Below are positions 1 to 7,348 of a stretch of 64,000 nt of DNA, one piece after another. How positions within the stretch are numbered: position 1 is the stretch's first letter; each line of letters begins with the position of its first letter. The stretch comes from G963665405 sp963665405 (GTDB lineage: Bacteria; Chloroflexota; Dehalococcoidia; Lucifugimonadales; G963665405): contig OY762261.2 in NCBI GenBank assembly GCA_963665405.2, forward strand, positions 806,001-870,000, read 5' to 3'. The notes below the pieces were generated by a model, which was given only the letters and a program-made list of their open reading frames with translations, made no database searches and had not been told where the DNA came from. The position numbers were made by a program, and so were the translations under genes.

Positions 1-521
1 ATCACCGGCATGAAGCTCATGCTGATCAGCCCGAGTTTCCAGTCCAGCCTTAGAAGGATGACAGCAACGGCGGTGAACAGGATCGCGAAGTACGGGGCCC
101 GGACCAGCCCCATGTTTACGAACATCCGAACCGCTTCGACGTCGCTGATGGCCCTCGACATGAGCTGCCCGGTGTGATGACGGTCGTGGAAGGCGAAGCT
201 GAGGCGCTGCACGCGGTCGTAGAAGGCGTTGCGCAGCTTGTAGGCCACGATCAACGAGAGGGACTCCCCCAGGTAGGTCTGGGCGTAAGACGCGATTCCT
301 CGCGCCACGCTGAGAGCGAGGATCGCCAGTGCGAGCGGCAAGACGTCCGCGGCCGTCCCGTTGCCGCTCTCGAACCCTTCGACCACCCTGTCGATCGAGT
401 TCCCTATCAGGCGCGGGAGGAACAAGTATGCGGCGGTGGCCACAGCCGTCGCAACATAGGCGGCCAGAAGACGCCGTTTGTAGCGGAGGGTGATCCCGAT
501 GATCCGGAGGATCACCGTCAT
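1..521 (-). CDS. ABC exporter, N-terminal part of transmembrane domain (partial)
   Basis: The left edge cuts this gene; 173 codons are visible from an ATG at 521. It would be the membrane-embedded half of an ABC-type exporter. Visible are an N-terminal hydrophobic helix (RLLAAYVATAVATAAYLFLP), a second helix (ADVLPLALAILALSVARG), and the coupling-helix region containing FHDRHHTGQLMSRAISDVEAV, which is diagnostic of the ABC_membrane family. A further hydrophobic stretch follows (RAPYFAILFTAVAVILLRL). The nucleotide-binding domain would lie beyond the window. The frame stays open upstream of the ATG but has no good alternative start. An 8-G run lies 8 bp upstream. The substrate cannot be told. 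Confidence 0.85.
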   Translation of the reverse strand, partial: MTVILRIIGITLRYKRRLLAAYVATAVATAAYLFLPRLIGNSIDRVVEGFESGNGTAADVLPLALAILALSVARGIASYAQTYLGESLSLIVAYKLRNAFYDRVQRLSFAFHDRHHTGQLMSRAISDVEAVRMFVNMGLVRAPYFAILFTAVAVILLRLDWKLGLISMSFMPV

Positions 522-710
522 CGGCTGCGGGGGGGGACCGTACGTCGCGCGGAGCTCTGCGGTGATGTGAGTGAGGTGTGTAGGATAGGTGGCATCTGCC
601 CCTATTCTACCGCCTTCGGGGGTACGGGGTACAGCGCTTGGGGACTGGCTGGAGTACGGGGTGCGGACCCTGTCCCGTATGCCCCTATACCCGAACCCTG
701 ACGTTCAGCC

Positions 711-1577
711 CTATCGTTGGAGTCTCGTGTAGACCACCAGGGAATGACTGCGCCACATCGGGAAGCTCTCTCCCTCCAACGCGGCTATGAGTGCGCGATA
801 CCTGAGCTCCGGCCGTCCCCTGATCTTCTCGAGCAAGCGCCTCTGACTCGCCGTCGCACCGTCCATCATCTCCCTGACGCGGACGTGCAAAATCTCGGCG
901 TCCCGCTCCAGCCTGTCCATCAGGAGCGCCATCTCATCCGAGCCGGCGCCGTCCACACGGGCCAGCGGGACCTCGATCTGGTTCGCCGGCACGACGAGTC
1001 CCATAAGGTCGGCGGACTCCTTCAGGTGATACTCGATCTGGCCGATCATCTGCTCAGCCTCGGAATCGCGCCCGAGGAACACTAGGCGCTGCATCTCGCC
1101 GCTTCGCACGCCCGCCAGCCGGGCATGAGAGCGGACCCGGCCCATTTCAGACTTCGGGAGCCTGAGCGCGATCCTCTCTTTCGTCGTCTTGACCCAGTAC
1201 AGCGTGTCGCCGGGAATGCTGTCCGACGACGCCATCGCCGTGCCGGCGGCTCCCGCGCCCATCAGGGCGAAGGCCGCGAAACCGATCGCCAGCGGCTTCA
1301 GCAGAGGAACCCTCTCAAATATGCCGGGACGCCTTGAGCGACCCGGCTCGGACCGTGAAACAGCCTCCATCAACCGGGCGAGAGCGCGTGCCTTGGCGTC
1401 GGGCGCGAAGTCGTCCCGGATCGCCGTCCGCATGGCGACCGCTGCCGTCTGTACCATCGGCTCAATCTCGGCGCGGTGCTCGGGGAAGCGCCCGACGCAC
1501 TCTTCGACGCTGACTCCATCGGCCAGCAGGTCGACGCACTCGTTCAGGATGTCCTCGATCTTCCTGTTGAACATCAT
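711..1577 (-). CDS. DUF5667-domain membrane protein, probable partner of the ECF sigma factor
   Basis: This is a 288-residue protein. The N-terminal 90 residues are soluble and helical (MMFNRKIEDILNECVDLL), one membrane helix lies at about residues 94-116, and a DUF5667-like extracytoplasmic part follows (DSIPGDTLYWVKTTKERI near residue 118). The start is the ATG at 1577, because it overlaps the TGA of the upstream sigma gene (ATGA) and a DUF5667-type N-terminus begins there. A soluble N-terminus, one TM helix and an external domain, coupled to an ECF sigma gene, suggest an anti-sigma or signal-transducing role. That role is inferred from context. The family itself has no established biochemistry that I know of. 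Confidence 0.8.
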   Translation of the reverse strand: MMFNRKIEDILNECVDLLADGVSVEECVGRFPEHRAEIEPMVQTAAVAMRTAIRDDFAPDAKARALARLMEAVSRSEPGRSRRPGIFERVPLLKPLAIGFAAFALMGAGAAGTAMASSDSIPGDTLYWVKTTKERIALRLPKSEMGRVRSHARLAGVRSGEMQRLVFLGRDSEAEQMIGQIEYHLKESADLMGLVVPANQIEVPLARVDGAGSDEMALLMDRLERDAEILHVRVREMMDGATASQRRLLEKIRGRPELRYRALIAALEGESFPMWRSHSLVVYTRLQR

Positions 1578-2206
1578 GCCCCCGAGCCCCGGAGCTCTGC
1601 CACACCTCTCGGGTAGGCCTCGGCATCCCCGGCCAGCAGCCGCCTGAGTTTTCGTATCCCGGCGTGCTGAAGCGCCTTGACCGCGTTCTCCTTCTTCCCA
1701 ACGGCCTTCGACGTCTCCAGGACCGAAAGCCCCGCAGTGAACCGCAGGGTGATGACCTCGCGCTGGAGGTCCGTCAGATCCACCATTGCCCGGCGGATCT
1801 CCTGCATGGTCAGTTTCCGGTCCAGATCGCCGTCCAGGTCCGCCGGCGAGCCTGACGCCGTCGCCGCAACCGTCTCGAGCGGCGCGGTCTTCTGTCGGGC
1901 CGTCTTTCGAAAATAATCGACCACCAAGTTGTGAGCGATGCGGAACAGCCATGAGGAGAAGGGGTAGCCCTGCCACCGGAACGTATGGATCGACTCGAAC
2001 ATGCGGACGAACACCTCACCCACGATGTCCTCGGCGTCGGAGCTGCCGCCGGTCTTGAAGGACACGTAACGGGAAACCCGAGCGTAGAATATCTCGTACA
2101 GCGCCGCGAAGGCTTGGCTGTCGCCCTCCTGGGCACGCCGGACCAGGTCCGAAACCTCGTCCCGAGTCTCTTGGTCGATCACGGTAGACACTCTCTCGCT
2201 ACCCAT
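1574..2206 (-). CDS. ECF-family RNA polymerase sigma factor
   Basis: This 210-residue sigma-70-family factor has region 2 (DSQAFAALYEIFYARVSRYV, then DAEDIVGEVFVRMFE and FSSWLFRIAHNLVVDYFRK) and region 4 (LTDLQREVITLRFTAGLSVLE). It lacks regions 1.1 and 3, as ECF factors do. The ATG at 2206 is preferred over one 18 nt upstream, because MGSERVS starts closer to the family N-terminus; neither start has a strong ribosome-binding site. It overlaps the downstream DUF5667 gene by four bases, so the two are probably translationally coupled. A GGAAC-N16-CGTC element at 2301-2325 suggests that it transcribes itself. Target genes are unknown. Confidence 0.9.
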   Translation of the reverse strand: MGSERVSTVIDQETRDEVSDLVRRAQEGDSQAFAALYEIFYARVSRYVSFKTGGSSDAEDIVGEVFVRMFESIHTFRWQGYPFSSWLFRIAHNLVVDYFRKTARQKTAPLETVAATASGSPADLDGDLDRKLTMQEIRRAMVDLTDLQREVITLRFTAGLSVLETSKAVGKKENAVKALQHAGIRKLRRLLAGDAEAYPRGVAELRGSGA

Positions 2207-2300
2207 GTGGGGAGCCACCTCCACAGCCCGCCACCCAGGACCCGTTCCCCACCTCGATTGTGTAGAACGGGCTGGACGCGGAATCGTTAGTACTCATACA

Positions 2301-2325
2301 GACGTATACGGCCCCGGGATGTTCC
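2301..2325 (-). promoter_or_regulatory. candidate ECF-type promoter of the sigma operon
   Basis: Read on the minus strand, GGAAC (2325-2321) is followed by 16 bases and CGTC (2304-2301). This resembles the GGAAC/CGTC pattern of many autoregulated ECF sigma factors. It lies about 95 bp upstream of the sigma start. An inverted repeat (CCGGG-gaacat-CCCGG) overlaps the -35 part and could bind a regulator. Confidence 0.45.
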
Positions 2326-2436
2326 CCGGACCTACCACCGGCGACGCGGCGAGGCGGCGATCACCGTGTGCTAAGATGAAAAGACGCGGTCCCATCATCG
2401 GTCTACCGATCACCACGACCGGACAGGCGCCAGGGC

Positions 2437-3135
2437 GTGATAGACGAACGATCCAGAACCAAGCCCATGCCGTTCGCCATCCGGCCGATGGAGGAGCGGG
2501 ACATCCTCCAGGCCGCCGAGATCGAGCGCGACGCCTTCCCTGCCCTACTCCCACCCACGCCATTTCGACGCGAGCTCAAGAACCGCCTGGCGAGCTACCT
2601 CGTCGCGAGGCGTCTGGACGGTCCCCCAACAGGCGGCTCCTCAGTGGCGGCCCGCGACCAGCCACCGGACGGCAAGGGCGGCGGAATCATCGGAACGGTG
2701 TTCCAGAGCGCCCGCGGCCTGTGGACCGGCCGCCCCACCTCCTGGGAGCCCGGGCAAGACTTCCTCGTCGGAAGTCTCGGGATGTGGTATATGGCCGACC
2801 AGGCGCGCGTCGTGTCGGTCGCGGTGAGGTCAGACCACCGGGGATGTGGCCTGGGCGAGTTGCTGCTGCTCGCGGGCATCGAGCAAGCCATTGAGCGAGG
2901 CTCGGAGGTTGTCACCCTCGAGGTTCGGACCTCCAACCTTGTAGCCCAGAACCTCTACAAGAAGTACGGCTTCGATGAGAAAGGGTGCCGGAAAGGCTAC
3001 TACTCTGACAACCGCGAGGACGCCCTGATTATGACCACCGCCCCGATTCAGAACGGGTCCTACTCCGCCTGGTTCTTGCACCTGGTCGAAGAGCACGAGC
3101 GGACCTGGGGCCACGCCCAGCGGCTGCTGTCGTAG
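2437..3135 (+). CDS. GNAT-family N-acetyltransferase, RimI-like
   Basis: This would transfer an acetyl group from acetyl-CoA to an amine, by family resemblance the N-terminus of a protein as RimI does. The N-terminal part has IRPMEERDILQAAEIERDAFP. The acetyl-CoA-binding core is VVSVAVRSDHRGCGLGELLL, where the R-x-x-G-x-G/A signature appears as DHRGCGLG. It is followed by VTLEVRTSNLVAQNLYKKYGF, typical of RimI. Two starts are possible: GTG at 2437 or ATG at 2467 (MPFAIRP); neither has a clear ribosome-binding site. The C-terminal 35 residues (HLVEEHERTWGHAQ) extend beyond the usual domain. It stands alone, 50 bp upstream of the ImmA/IrrE gene. Confidence 0.85.
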   Translation: MIDERSRTKPMPFAIRPMEERDILQAAEIERDAFPALLPPTPFRRELKNRLASYLVARRLDGPPTGGSSVAARDQPPDGKGGGIIGTVFQSARGLWTGRPTSWEPGQDFLVGSLGMWYMADQARVVSVAVRSDHRGCGLGELLLLAGIEQAIERGSEVVTLEVRTSNLVAQNLYKKYGFDEKGCRKGYYSDNREDALIMTTAPIQNGSYSAWFLHLVEEHERTWGHAQRLLS

Positions 3136-3186
3136 TGGTGTAAGGCGCTTCAACTTGGCACACGCCACCGCCTCCGAGGACGGCAG

Positions 3187-4359
3187 ATGACCGACGCCTT
3201 CGTCACACCCGAAGTCATTGCCTGGGCACTCCGTCGTGCCGGAATGACAGACGCAGCGGCCGCGAAGCGTGTCAAGGTGCCCGAATCTCGTCTTATTGCC
3301 TGGCAACTCGGCAAATCCCGTCCGACACTGTCTGAGGCAGAGAGCTTAGCACACGCACTTCATATTCCCTTCGGTTTCTTGTTCTTGTCCAGGCCGCCGA
3401 GCCTCGAGATACCCGTACCGGACCTACGTACGCTAGGTGGCCCATCCCGCCACGAGCTCAGTTCAGAGTTTGTCGATGTCCTCTACGACTCACTGAGAAA
3501 ACAGGAGTGGTACCGGAGTTACCTGGAGGACGAACGGGCAGCTCCATTGCCTTTCATTGGACGCTTCTCCACGGACAGCTCCGTGGAGGCCATAGCAGCC
3601 GAGATCGACCACACCTTGGCAATCTCTCGTGAGGTTCGGCAACGTGCCAATACTTGGGGGGATTTCCTAAACGACTTAATATTAAGAGCCGAGGCTGTCG
3701 GCGTCCTAGTGCTGACCAGTAGCGTTGTCGCCAATAACACTCACCGGCGATTGAGTGTCGAGGAGTTTAGGGGATTCGTTATTAGCGACGATCTGGCCCC
3801 TCTCATATTTCTCAACGGAGCCGACGCGAAATCCGCTCGAATCTTTACGGTGGCACATGAGTTGGCTCACCTTTGGATAGGTCAAAGCGGGATATCCAAC
3901 CCTGACTATCGGAAGCGAGCACGCGAACACGCCCACCCCATCGAGCGCCTTTGCGACAGAGTCGCGGCACAGGCACTTGTTCCGAAGACAGACTTTCTGG
4001 TGGGCTGGGACTCACGGGCCTCCCTGGGGACGAACATAACCCAACTCACGAGACATTTCAGAGTCAGCCGGATTGTCATCCTTCGAAGAGCTTACGAACT
4101 GGAAAGGGTCACGGACTCAGAATATCGGGACTACTTCAACAAGACGCGCCCGCTGGGCGAGAGAGCTAAGGGTCAAGGCGGAGGCGGGGATTTCTACAAG
4201 AACTTGCTGGTTCGCAACAGCCGCAGATTCGCGAGAACCCTCGTGGAAGCAGTTCTACAACGAAGAATCAGCGATCAGACCGCAGCACGCCTACTTAACG
4301 TTCAGACGCCGGTATTCCGGCGATTTACACAAGAGCTGACGGGGAGTACGGGTGGATAG
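3187..4359 (+). CDS. XRE-HTH / ImmA-IrrE family metallopeptidase
   Basis: This 390-residue protein has an N-terminal Cro/C1-type helix-turn-helix (about residues 10-65, DAAAAKRVKVPESRLIAWQLGK) and a C-terminal ImmA/IrrE zinc peptidase domain. The zinc motif H224-E-L-A-H228 (AHELAHLWIG) is intact. Such HTH-peptidases commonly precede a PIN-like DUF4411 gene as a toxin-antitoxin or stress module. Here the next reading frame starts within the stop codon (taGTG at 4359) and encodes a DUF4411 remnant, so the partner is broken. Codon use is visibly less GC-biased than in neighbouring genes, which fits horizontal transfer. Confidence 0.88.
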   Translation: MTDAFVTPEVIAWALRRAGMTDAAAAKRVKVPESRLIAWQLGKSRPTLSEAESLAHALHIPFGFLFLSRPPSLEIPVPDLRTLGGPSRHELSSEFVDVLYDSLRKQEWYRSYLEDERAAPLPFIGRFSTDSSVEAIAAEIDHTLAISREVRQRANTWGDFLNDLILRAEAVGVLVLTSSVVANNTHRRLSVEEFRGFVISDDLAPLIFLNGADAKSARIFTVAHELAHLWIGQSGISNPDYRKRAREHAHPIERLCDRVAAQALVPKTDFLVGWDSRASLGTNITQLTRHFRVSRIVILRRAYELERVTDSEYRDYFNKTRPLGERAKGQGGGGDFYKNLLVRNSRRFARTLVEAVLQRRISDQTAARLLNVQTPVFRRFTQELTGSTGG

Positions 4360-5109
4360 TGGCGCACTACTGGCTCGATGCAATGGTGTTAGAAGTGGCT
4401 CCGGAAATCTGAACTGGAATCGCTCGATGAGGGCATGATAGTGCTCTCGGAGACAGGAGCGAGGATGAGCAGACGACCCCGCCGTAACCACTCGGCAGAG
4501 TTCAAGGCGAAGGTGGCTCCCCAGTGCGCGGCGACCGGCTTTCGAGCTGGCAGGTTCGATGTACCTAGTGACCCTTTGGACTTGGCGCCCAGGGCAGGCT
4601 CGGTAGATATGAAGGTCTGCCAAGATCGGTGATGCTCGAAGATAGGCGGGATTGCCGGGCGCGCTGATCGACCGCGGCGCCTCTTGGGCATCGCATCCTA
4701 CCGGCACGGCCGGTGGGCAACGGACGCGGTCTGAGCTGGAGTATCCGTTTGCAGGCTCGAGGCCTGCGCCAGGAGGGACGCTGTCGGCGCTTGGGCTGAG
4801 GCCCGCAAAGAGTCGCGCCTCTTTATTGAGCCCAACGAGACCGTGCAGGACGCCTTTAAGAAGGTTGCGGACTATGTCATCGGCAATTACAAACACCACC
4901 GCGGCGCTGAGTTCCTCGGGGACGCGGACCCCTGGCTGATAGCGCACGCGATTGTTGATCGCGGCAAGGTCGTCACTCACGAAATCCCAAATAGTTTGAT
5001 GGCGCAACAGGTCAAGATCCCTAATGTCTGCAAAGCATTCAATATCGAGTGCATTACTCTCTTCGAGATGTTCCGCGAGTTGAACATTGTGCTTGAGTTC
5101 AAGGGATAG
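4359..5109 (+). pseudogene. DUF4411 (PIN-like) gene, disrupted
   Basis: The N-terminal start (GTG at 4359, reading AHYWLDAMVL) fits the first beta-strand of DUF4411/PIN-like proteins, but a TGA closes it after 17 codons. The C-terminal part resumes in another frame at about 4790 (WAEARKESRLFIEP) and runs to 5109. It includes GDADPWLIAHAI and KIPNVCKAFNIECI, the conserved end of DUF4411. About 390 bp of unrelated DNA with an IS3-type OrfA fragment lies between. An insertion followed by deletion is the simplest reading. The gene would have been the effector partner of the upstream ImmA/IrrE protein. It is not expected to be functional. Confidence 0.75.
4465..4520 (+). mobile_element. IS3-type transposase OrfA remnant
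   Basis: An ATG at 4465 opens MSRRPRRNHSAEFKAKVA, which matches the start of many IS3-family OrfA proteins (RRRNHSPAFKAKVAL). Homology stops after about 18 codons; the rest of the frame to 4632 is unrelated. No terminal repeats or OrfB are visible. It sits inside the broken DUF4411 gene. Confidence 0.65.
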
Positions 5110-5207
5110 TCAGGCTACGCGATAAGAGGATACGGGTCCCCGAGACACATCCCCGGACTCCCTGTAAGGAGCCAGGCCCGTCCCTGCGCGTCCTCTCGCT
5201 CCGGGCC

Positions 5208-7112
5208 CTATCGGAGATCCACAGCCGAGACCTCTTGCACCCCCCGGTCCTTCAGCTCCTGCGGAACGCCCCTCAGCACTTCGAGCACGACGTCATAGCG
5301 GCCGAACGGCGGGACGACGTAGATGCCCGCGACGCCGCTCCCGGCTTCCTCGAGAAGCTCGCGGCAAAGCTGGATTCCGACATCCGGCGCGCCAGGTCCG
5401 GCTTCACGCAGCCGAGTCATCACCTCTCCGGGGATTTCGATCCCTGGCACCTCGTTGTGGAGGAACTCGGCGTGCCGGACGCTGCGCAGCGGGAGCATGC
5501 CGAGCAGCACGGGGACGGGAAACCCCCCCAGGCGCTGGCGGGCACGCTCTATCACATCCGGGGTGTACACAGGCTGGGTCAGGATGAAGTCCGCTCCTGC
5601 AGCGAGCTTCCGCTCCAACACCCTGGCCTCCCGCTCCGAGTCGGCGGCGCCGGGGTTGAACGCACACCCGACGAAGAAGGAGGCGACCCCCTCGATCGGC
5701 TTGCCCGTCGCGTCGTTCCCGCGATTGAACTCCTTGATGAGCTTGATCATTCCCGAGGCCGTGATATCCGAGATGGCAGTGGCACCGGGGTAGTCTCCGG
5801 TGCTGGGCGGGTCACCCATGATCACCAGAAGGTTGCGCACTCCCAGAGCGTGTGTGCCCAAGAGATCGGAGTGCAATGCGACCAGGTTCCGATGACGCAG
5901 GGCCAGATGCAGGATAGCCTCCGTCCCCAGGCGACTCTGGATCAGTGAGGACATGGCCAGCGCGCTCATGCGCCCTTGGGCTCGCGGGGTGTCCGCAACG
6001 TTGAAGGCATCGACGAGGCCGGAGCCGTTCAGGTCGGACAACGAGTCGAGGGTCGGCGAGACCTCGAACCCTCGAGGGGGAGACACCTCGACCGTAACGA
6101 TGAATTTCTCTCCGGCCTTGCGGGCGAGTCCTGTCCGTTCGGGGGCGGGCGTCCGGGGTTGGGCCGGCCGCCCGCGCCTCTTCCCCGACGTCTGCGCGGG
6201 CCTGGCCTCCGCCGTCCCTCTGGACTTCAGCGCGTCACGTAGAGCCGCGATGTGTTCAGGGGTCGTGCCGCAGCAACCGCCCACGATCGCGACCCCGGCC
6301 TCGACCATCTGGCGGGCGTGACGGGCCATGTACTCGGGAGACGAATGATACAGCACGCGGCTCCCCTGGTACATGGGAAAGCCGGCGTTTGGCTGGGCGG
6401 ACAAAGGGACCCGAGCGGCCGAGGCCATCTCCTGTACGACTCGGAGCACCCCCTCCGATCCGACGCCGCAGTTCGCTCCGACGACCATCGCCCCGAGCGC
6501 TCCCAAGGCCTCCACGACCTCGGCCGGCGTGTCGCCCGAAACGGTCCTGCCGTCCTCCGCGAAGGACATCTGGGCCACCACCGGGAGCTCGCAGACCTCC
6601 CTCGCGGCCAGCACTGCCTCGGTTACCTCCCTCAGATCGCCGAACGTCTCAAACACCAAGAGGTCGGCCCCGGCATCCGCGAGCGACCGTATCTGCTCTC
6701 GGAACACATCCCTGGCCTGCTCCGGCGTTATGGGTCCAGGAGGAGACAGGGGCCTGCCCATGGGCCCAACCGCGCCTCCGACCCAGACTCGCTGCCCCGT
6801 CAGGCGCCGAGCCTCCCGCGCTATATTGACCGCGGCCTCGTTGATCTGCCGAACTCGGTCCCTCAAACCGTAGGCGGCGAGACGCATCCGGTTGGCGCCG
6901 AAGGTGTTGGTCTCGACAATCTCCGATCCGGCTGCGATATAGTCCAGATGGACCGATCTGACTAGCTCGGGCGCGGACAGGCTCAGCTCGTCAAGGCATA
7001 ACTCCTGTCCGAGAACTCGCCTCTCGAACAGCTGGGTCCCCATGGCCCCGTCCCCCAGGATCGGACCCATGAGGAGGCGTTCCGCCAGCCAGTCCCCCGC
7101 TTGCTGCGTCAA
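5208..7112 (-). CDS. bifunctional homocysteine S-methyltransferase / methylenetetrahydrofolate reductase
   Basis: This 634-residue fusion has two domains. Residues 1-295 are a homocysteine methyltransferase of the Pfam S-methyl_trans type, with GDGAMGTQL, ETNTFGAN and the zinc ligands C215 (GANCGVG) and C280-C281 (VGGCCGTTPEH). After a basic linker (about 300-332), residues 335-634 form a MetF-type flavoprotein (VEVSPPRG, LLVIMGDPPSTGDYPG). The second domain reduces methylene-THF to methyl-THF and the first passes a methyl group to homocysteine, giving methionine in the cytoplasm. The start is TTG at 7112, supported by AAGGAG 6 nt upstream. A 7-bp hairpin directly abuts that ribosome-binding site. 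folD and hom elsewhere in the window serve the same pathway. Confidence 0.93.
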   Translation of the reverse strand: MTQQAGDWLAERLLMGPILGDGAMGTQLFERRVLGQELCLDELSLSAPELVRSVHLDYIAAGSEIVETNTFGANRMRLAAYGLRDRVRQINEAAVNIAREARRLTGQRVWVGGAVGPMGRPLSPPGPITPEQARDVFREQIRSLADAGADLLVFETFGDLREVTEAVLAAREVCELPVVAQMSFAEDGRTVSGDTPAEVVEALGALGAMVVGANCGVGSEGVLRVVQEMASAARVPLSAQPNAGFPMYQGSRVLYHSSPEYMARHARQMVEAGVAIVGGCCGTTPEHIAALRDALKSRGTAEARPAQTSGKRRGRPAQPRTPAPERTGLARKAGEKFIVTVEVSPPRGFEVSPTLDSLSDLNGSGLVDAFNVADTPRAQGRMSALAMSSLIQSRLGTEAILHLALRHRNLVALHSDLLGTHALGVRNLLVIMGDPPSTGDYPGATAISDITASGMIKLIKEFNRGNDATGKPIEGVASFFVGCAFNPGAADSEREARVLERKLAAGADFILTQPVYTPDVIERARQRLGGFPVPVLLGMLPLRSVRHAEFLHNEVPGIEIPGEVMTRLREAGPGAPDVGIQLCRELLEEAGSGVAGIYVVPPFGRYDVVLEVLRGVPQELKDRGVQEVSAVDLR

Positions 7113-7117
7113 TACTG

Positions 7118-7152
7118 CTCCTTATGCAGCCGACCTGCTCCAATCCGGCTGC
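7118..7152 (-). promoter_or_regulatory. hairpin abutting the ribosome-binding site of the methionine-synthesis fusion gene
   Basis: On the minus strand, GCAGCCG (7152-7146) and CGGCTGC (7132-7126) form a 7-bp stem with a 13-nt loop. AAGGAG (7123-7118) follows two bases later and serves the TTG start at 7112. The placement would suit translational control. I do not recognise a known SAM, SAH or cobalamin riboswitch consensus in the 236-bp gap 7113-7348. Confidence 0.3.
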
Positions 7153-7348
7153 GTCCCCGCCTCGGGAAGCTCCTGAAATGGGAGTAGCCGCAGTCCCTAC
7201 CTAGCGTTGTAGCAGACCGTGCCGGGGTTGTCGATACGAACCAGGTCCTGCCCCCGAGCGACTCGAATCCCGCCTCCTGTCGAACCTGTCGCCGGTGCTG
7301 GGCATCCAATGAGTGCCGGGGTAGTTCCAGAGAGGGTGTGGTCGTCAA

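Noticed and set aside
4700..4790. A tRNA gene, because GCAGG-CTCGAGG-CCTGC resembles a T-arm
   Set aside because: The loop does not begin with TTC, no matching acceptor stem or anticodon arm is found, and the segment lies in the debris inside the broken DUF4411 gene.
7113..7210. A SAM, SAH or cobalamin riboswitch before the methionine-synthesis gene
   Set aside because: None of the consensus core sequences I know is present; only a short hairpin can be supported.
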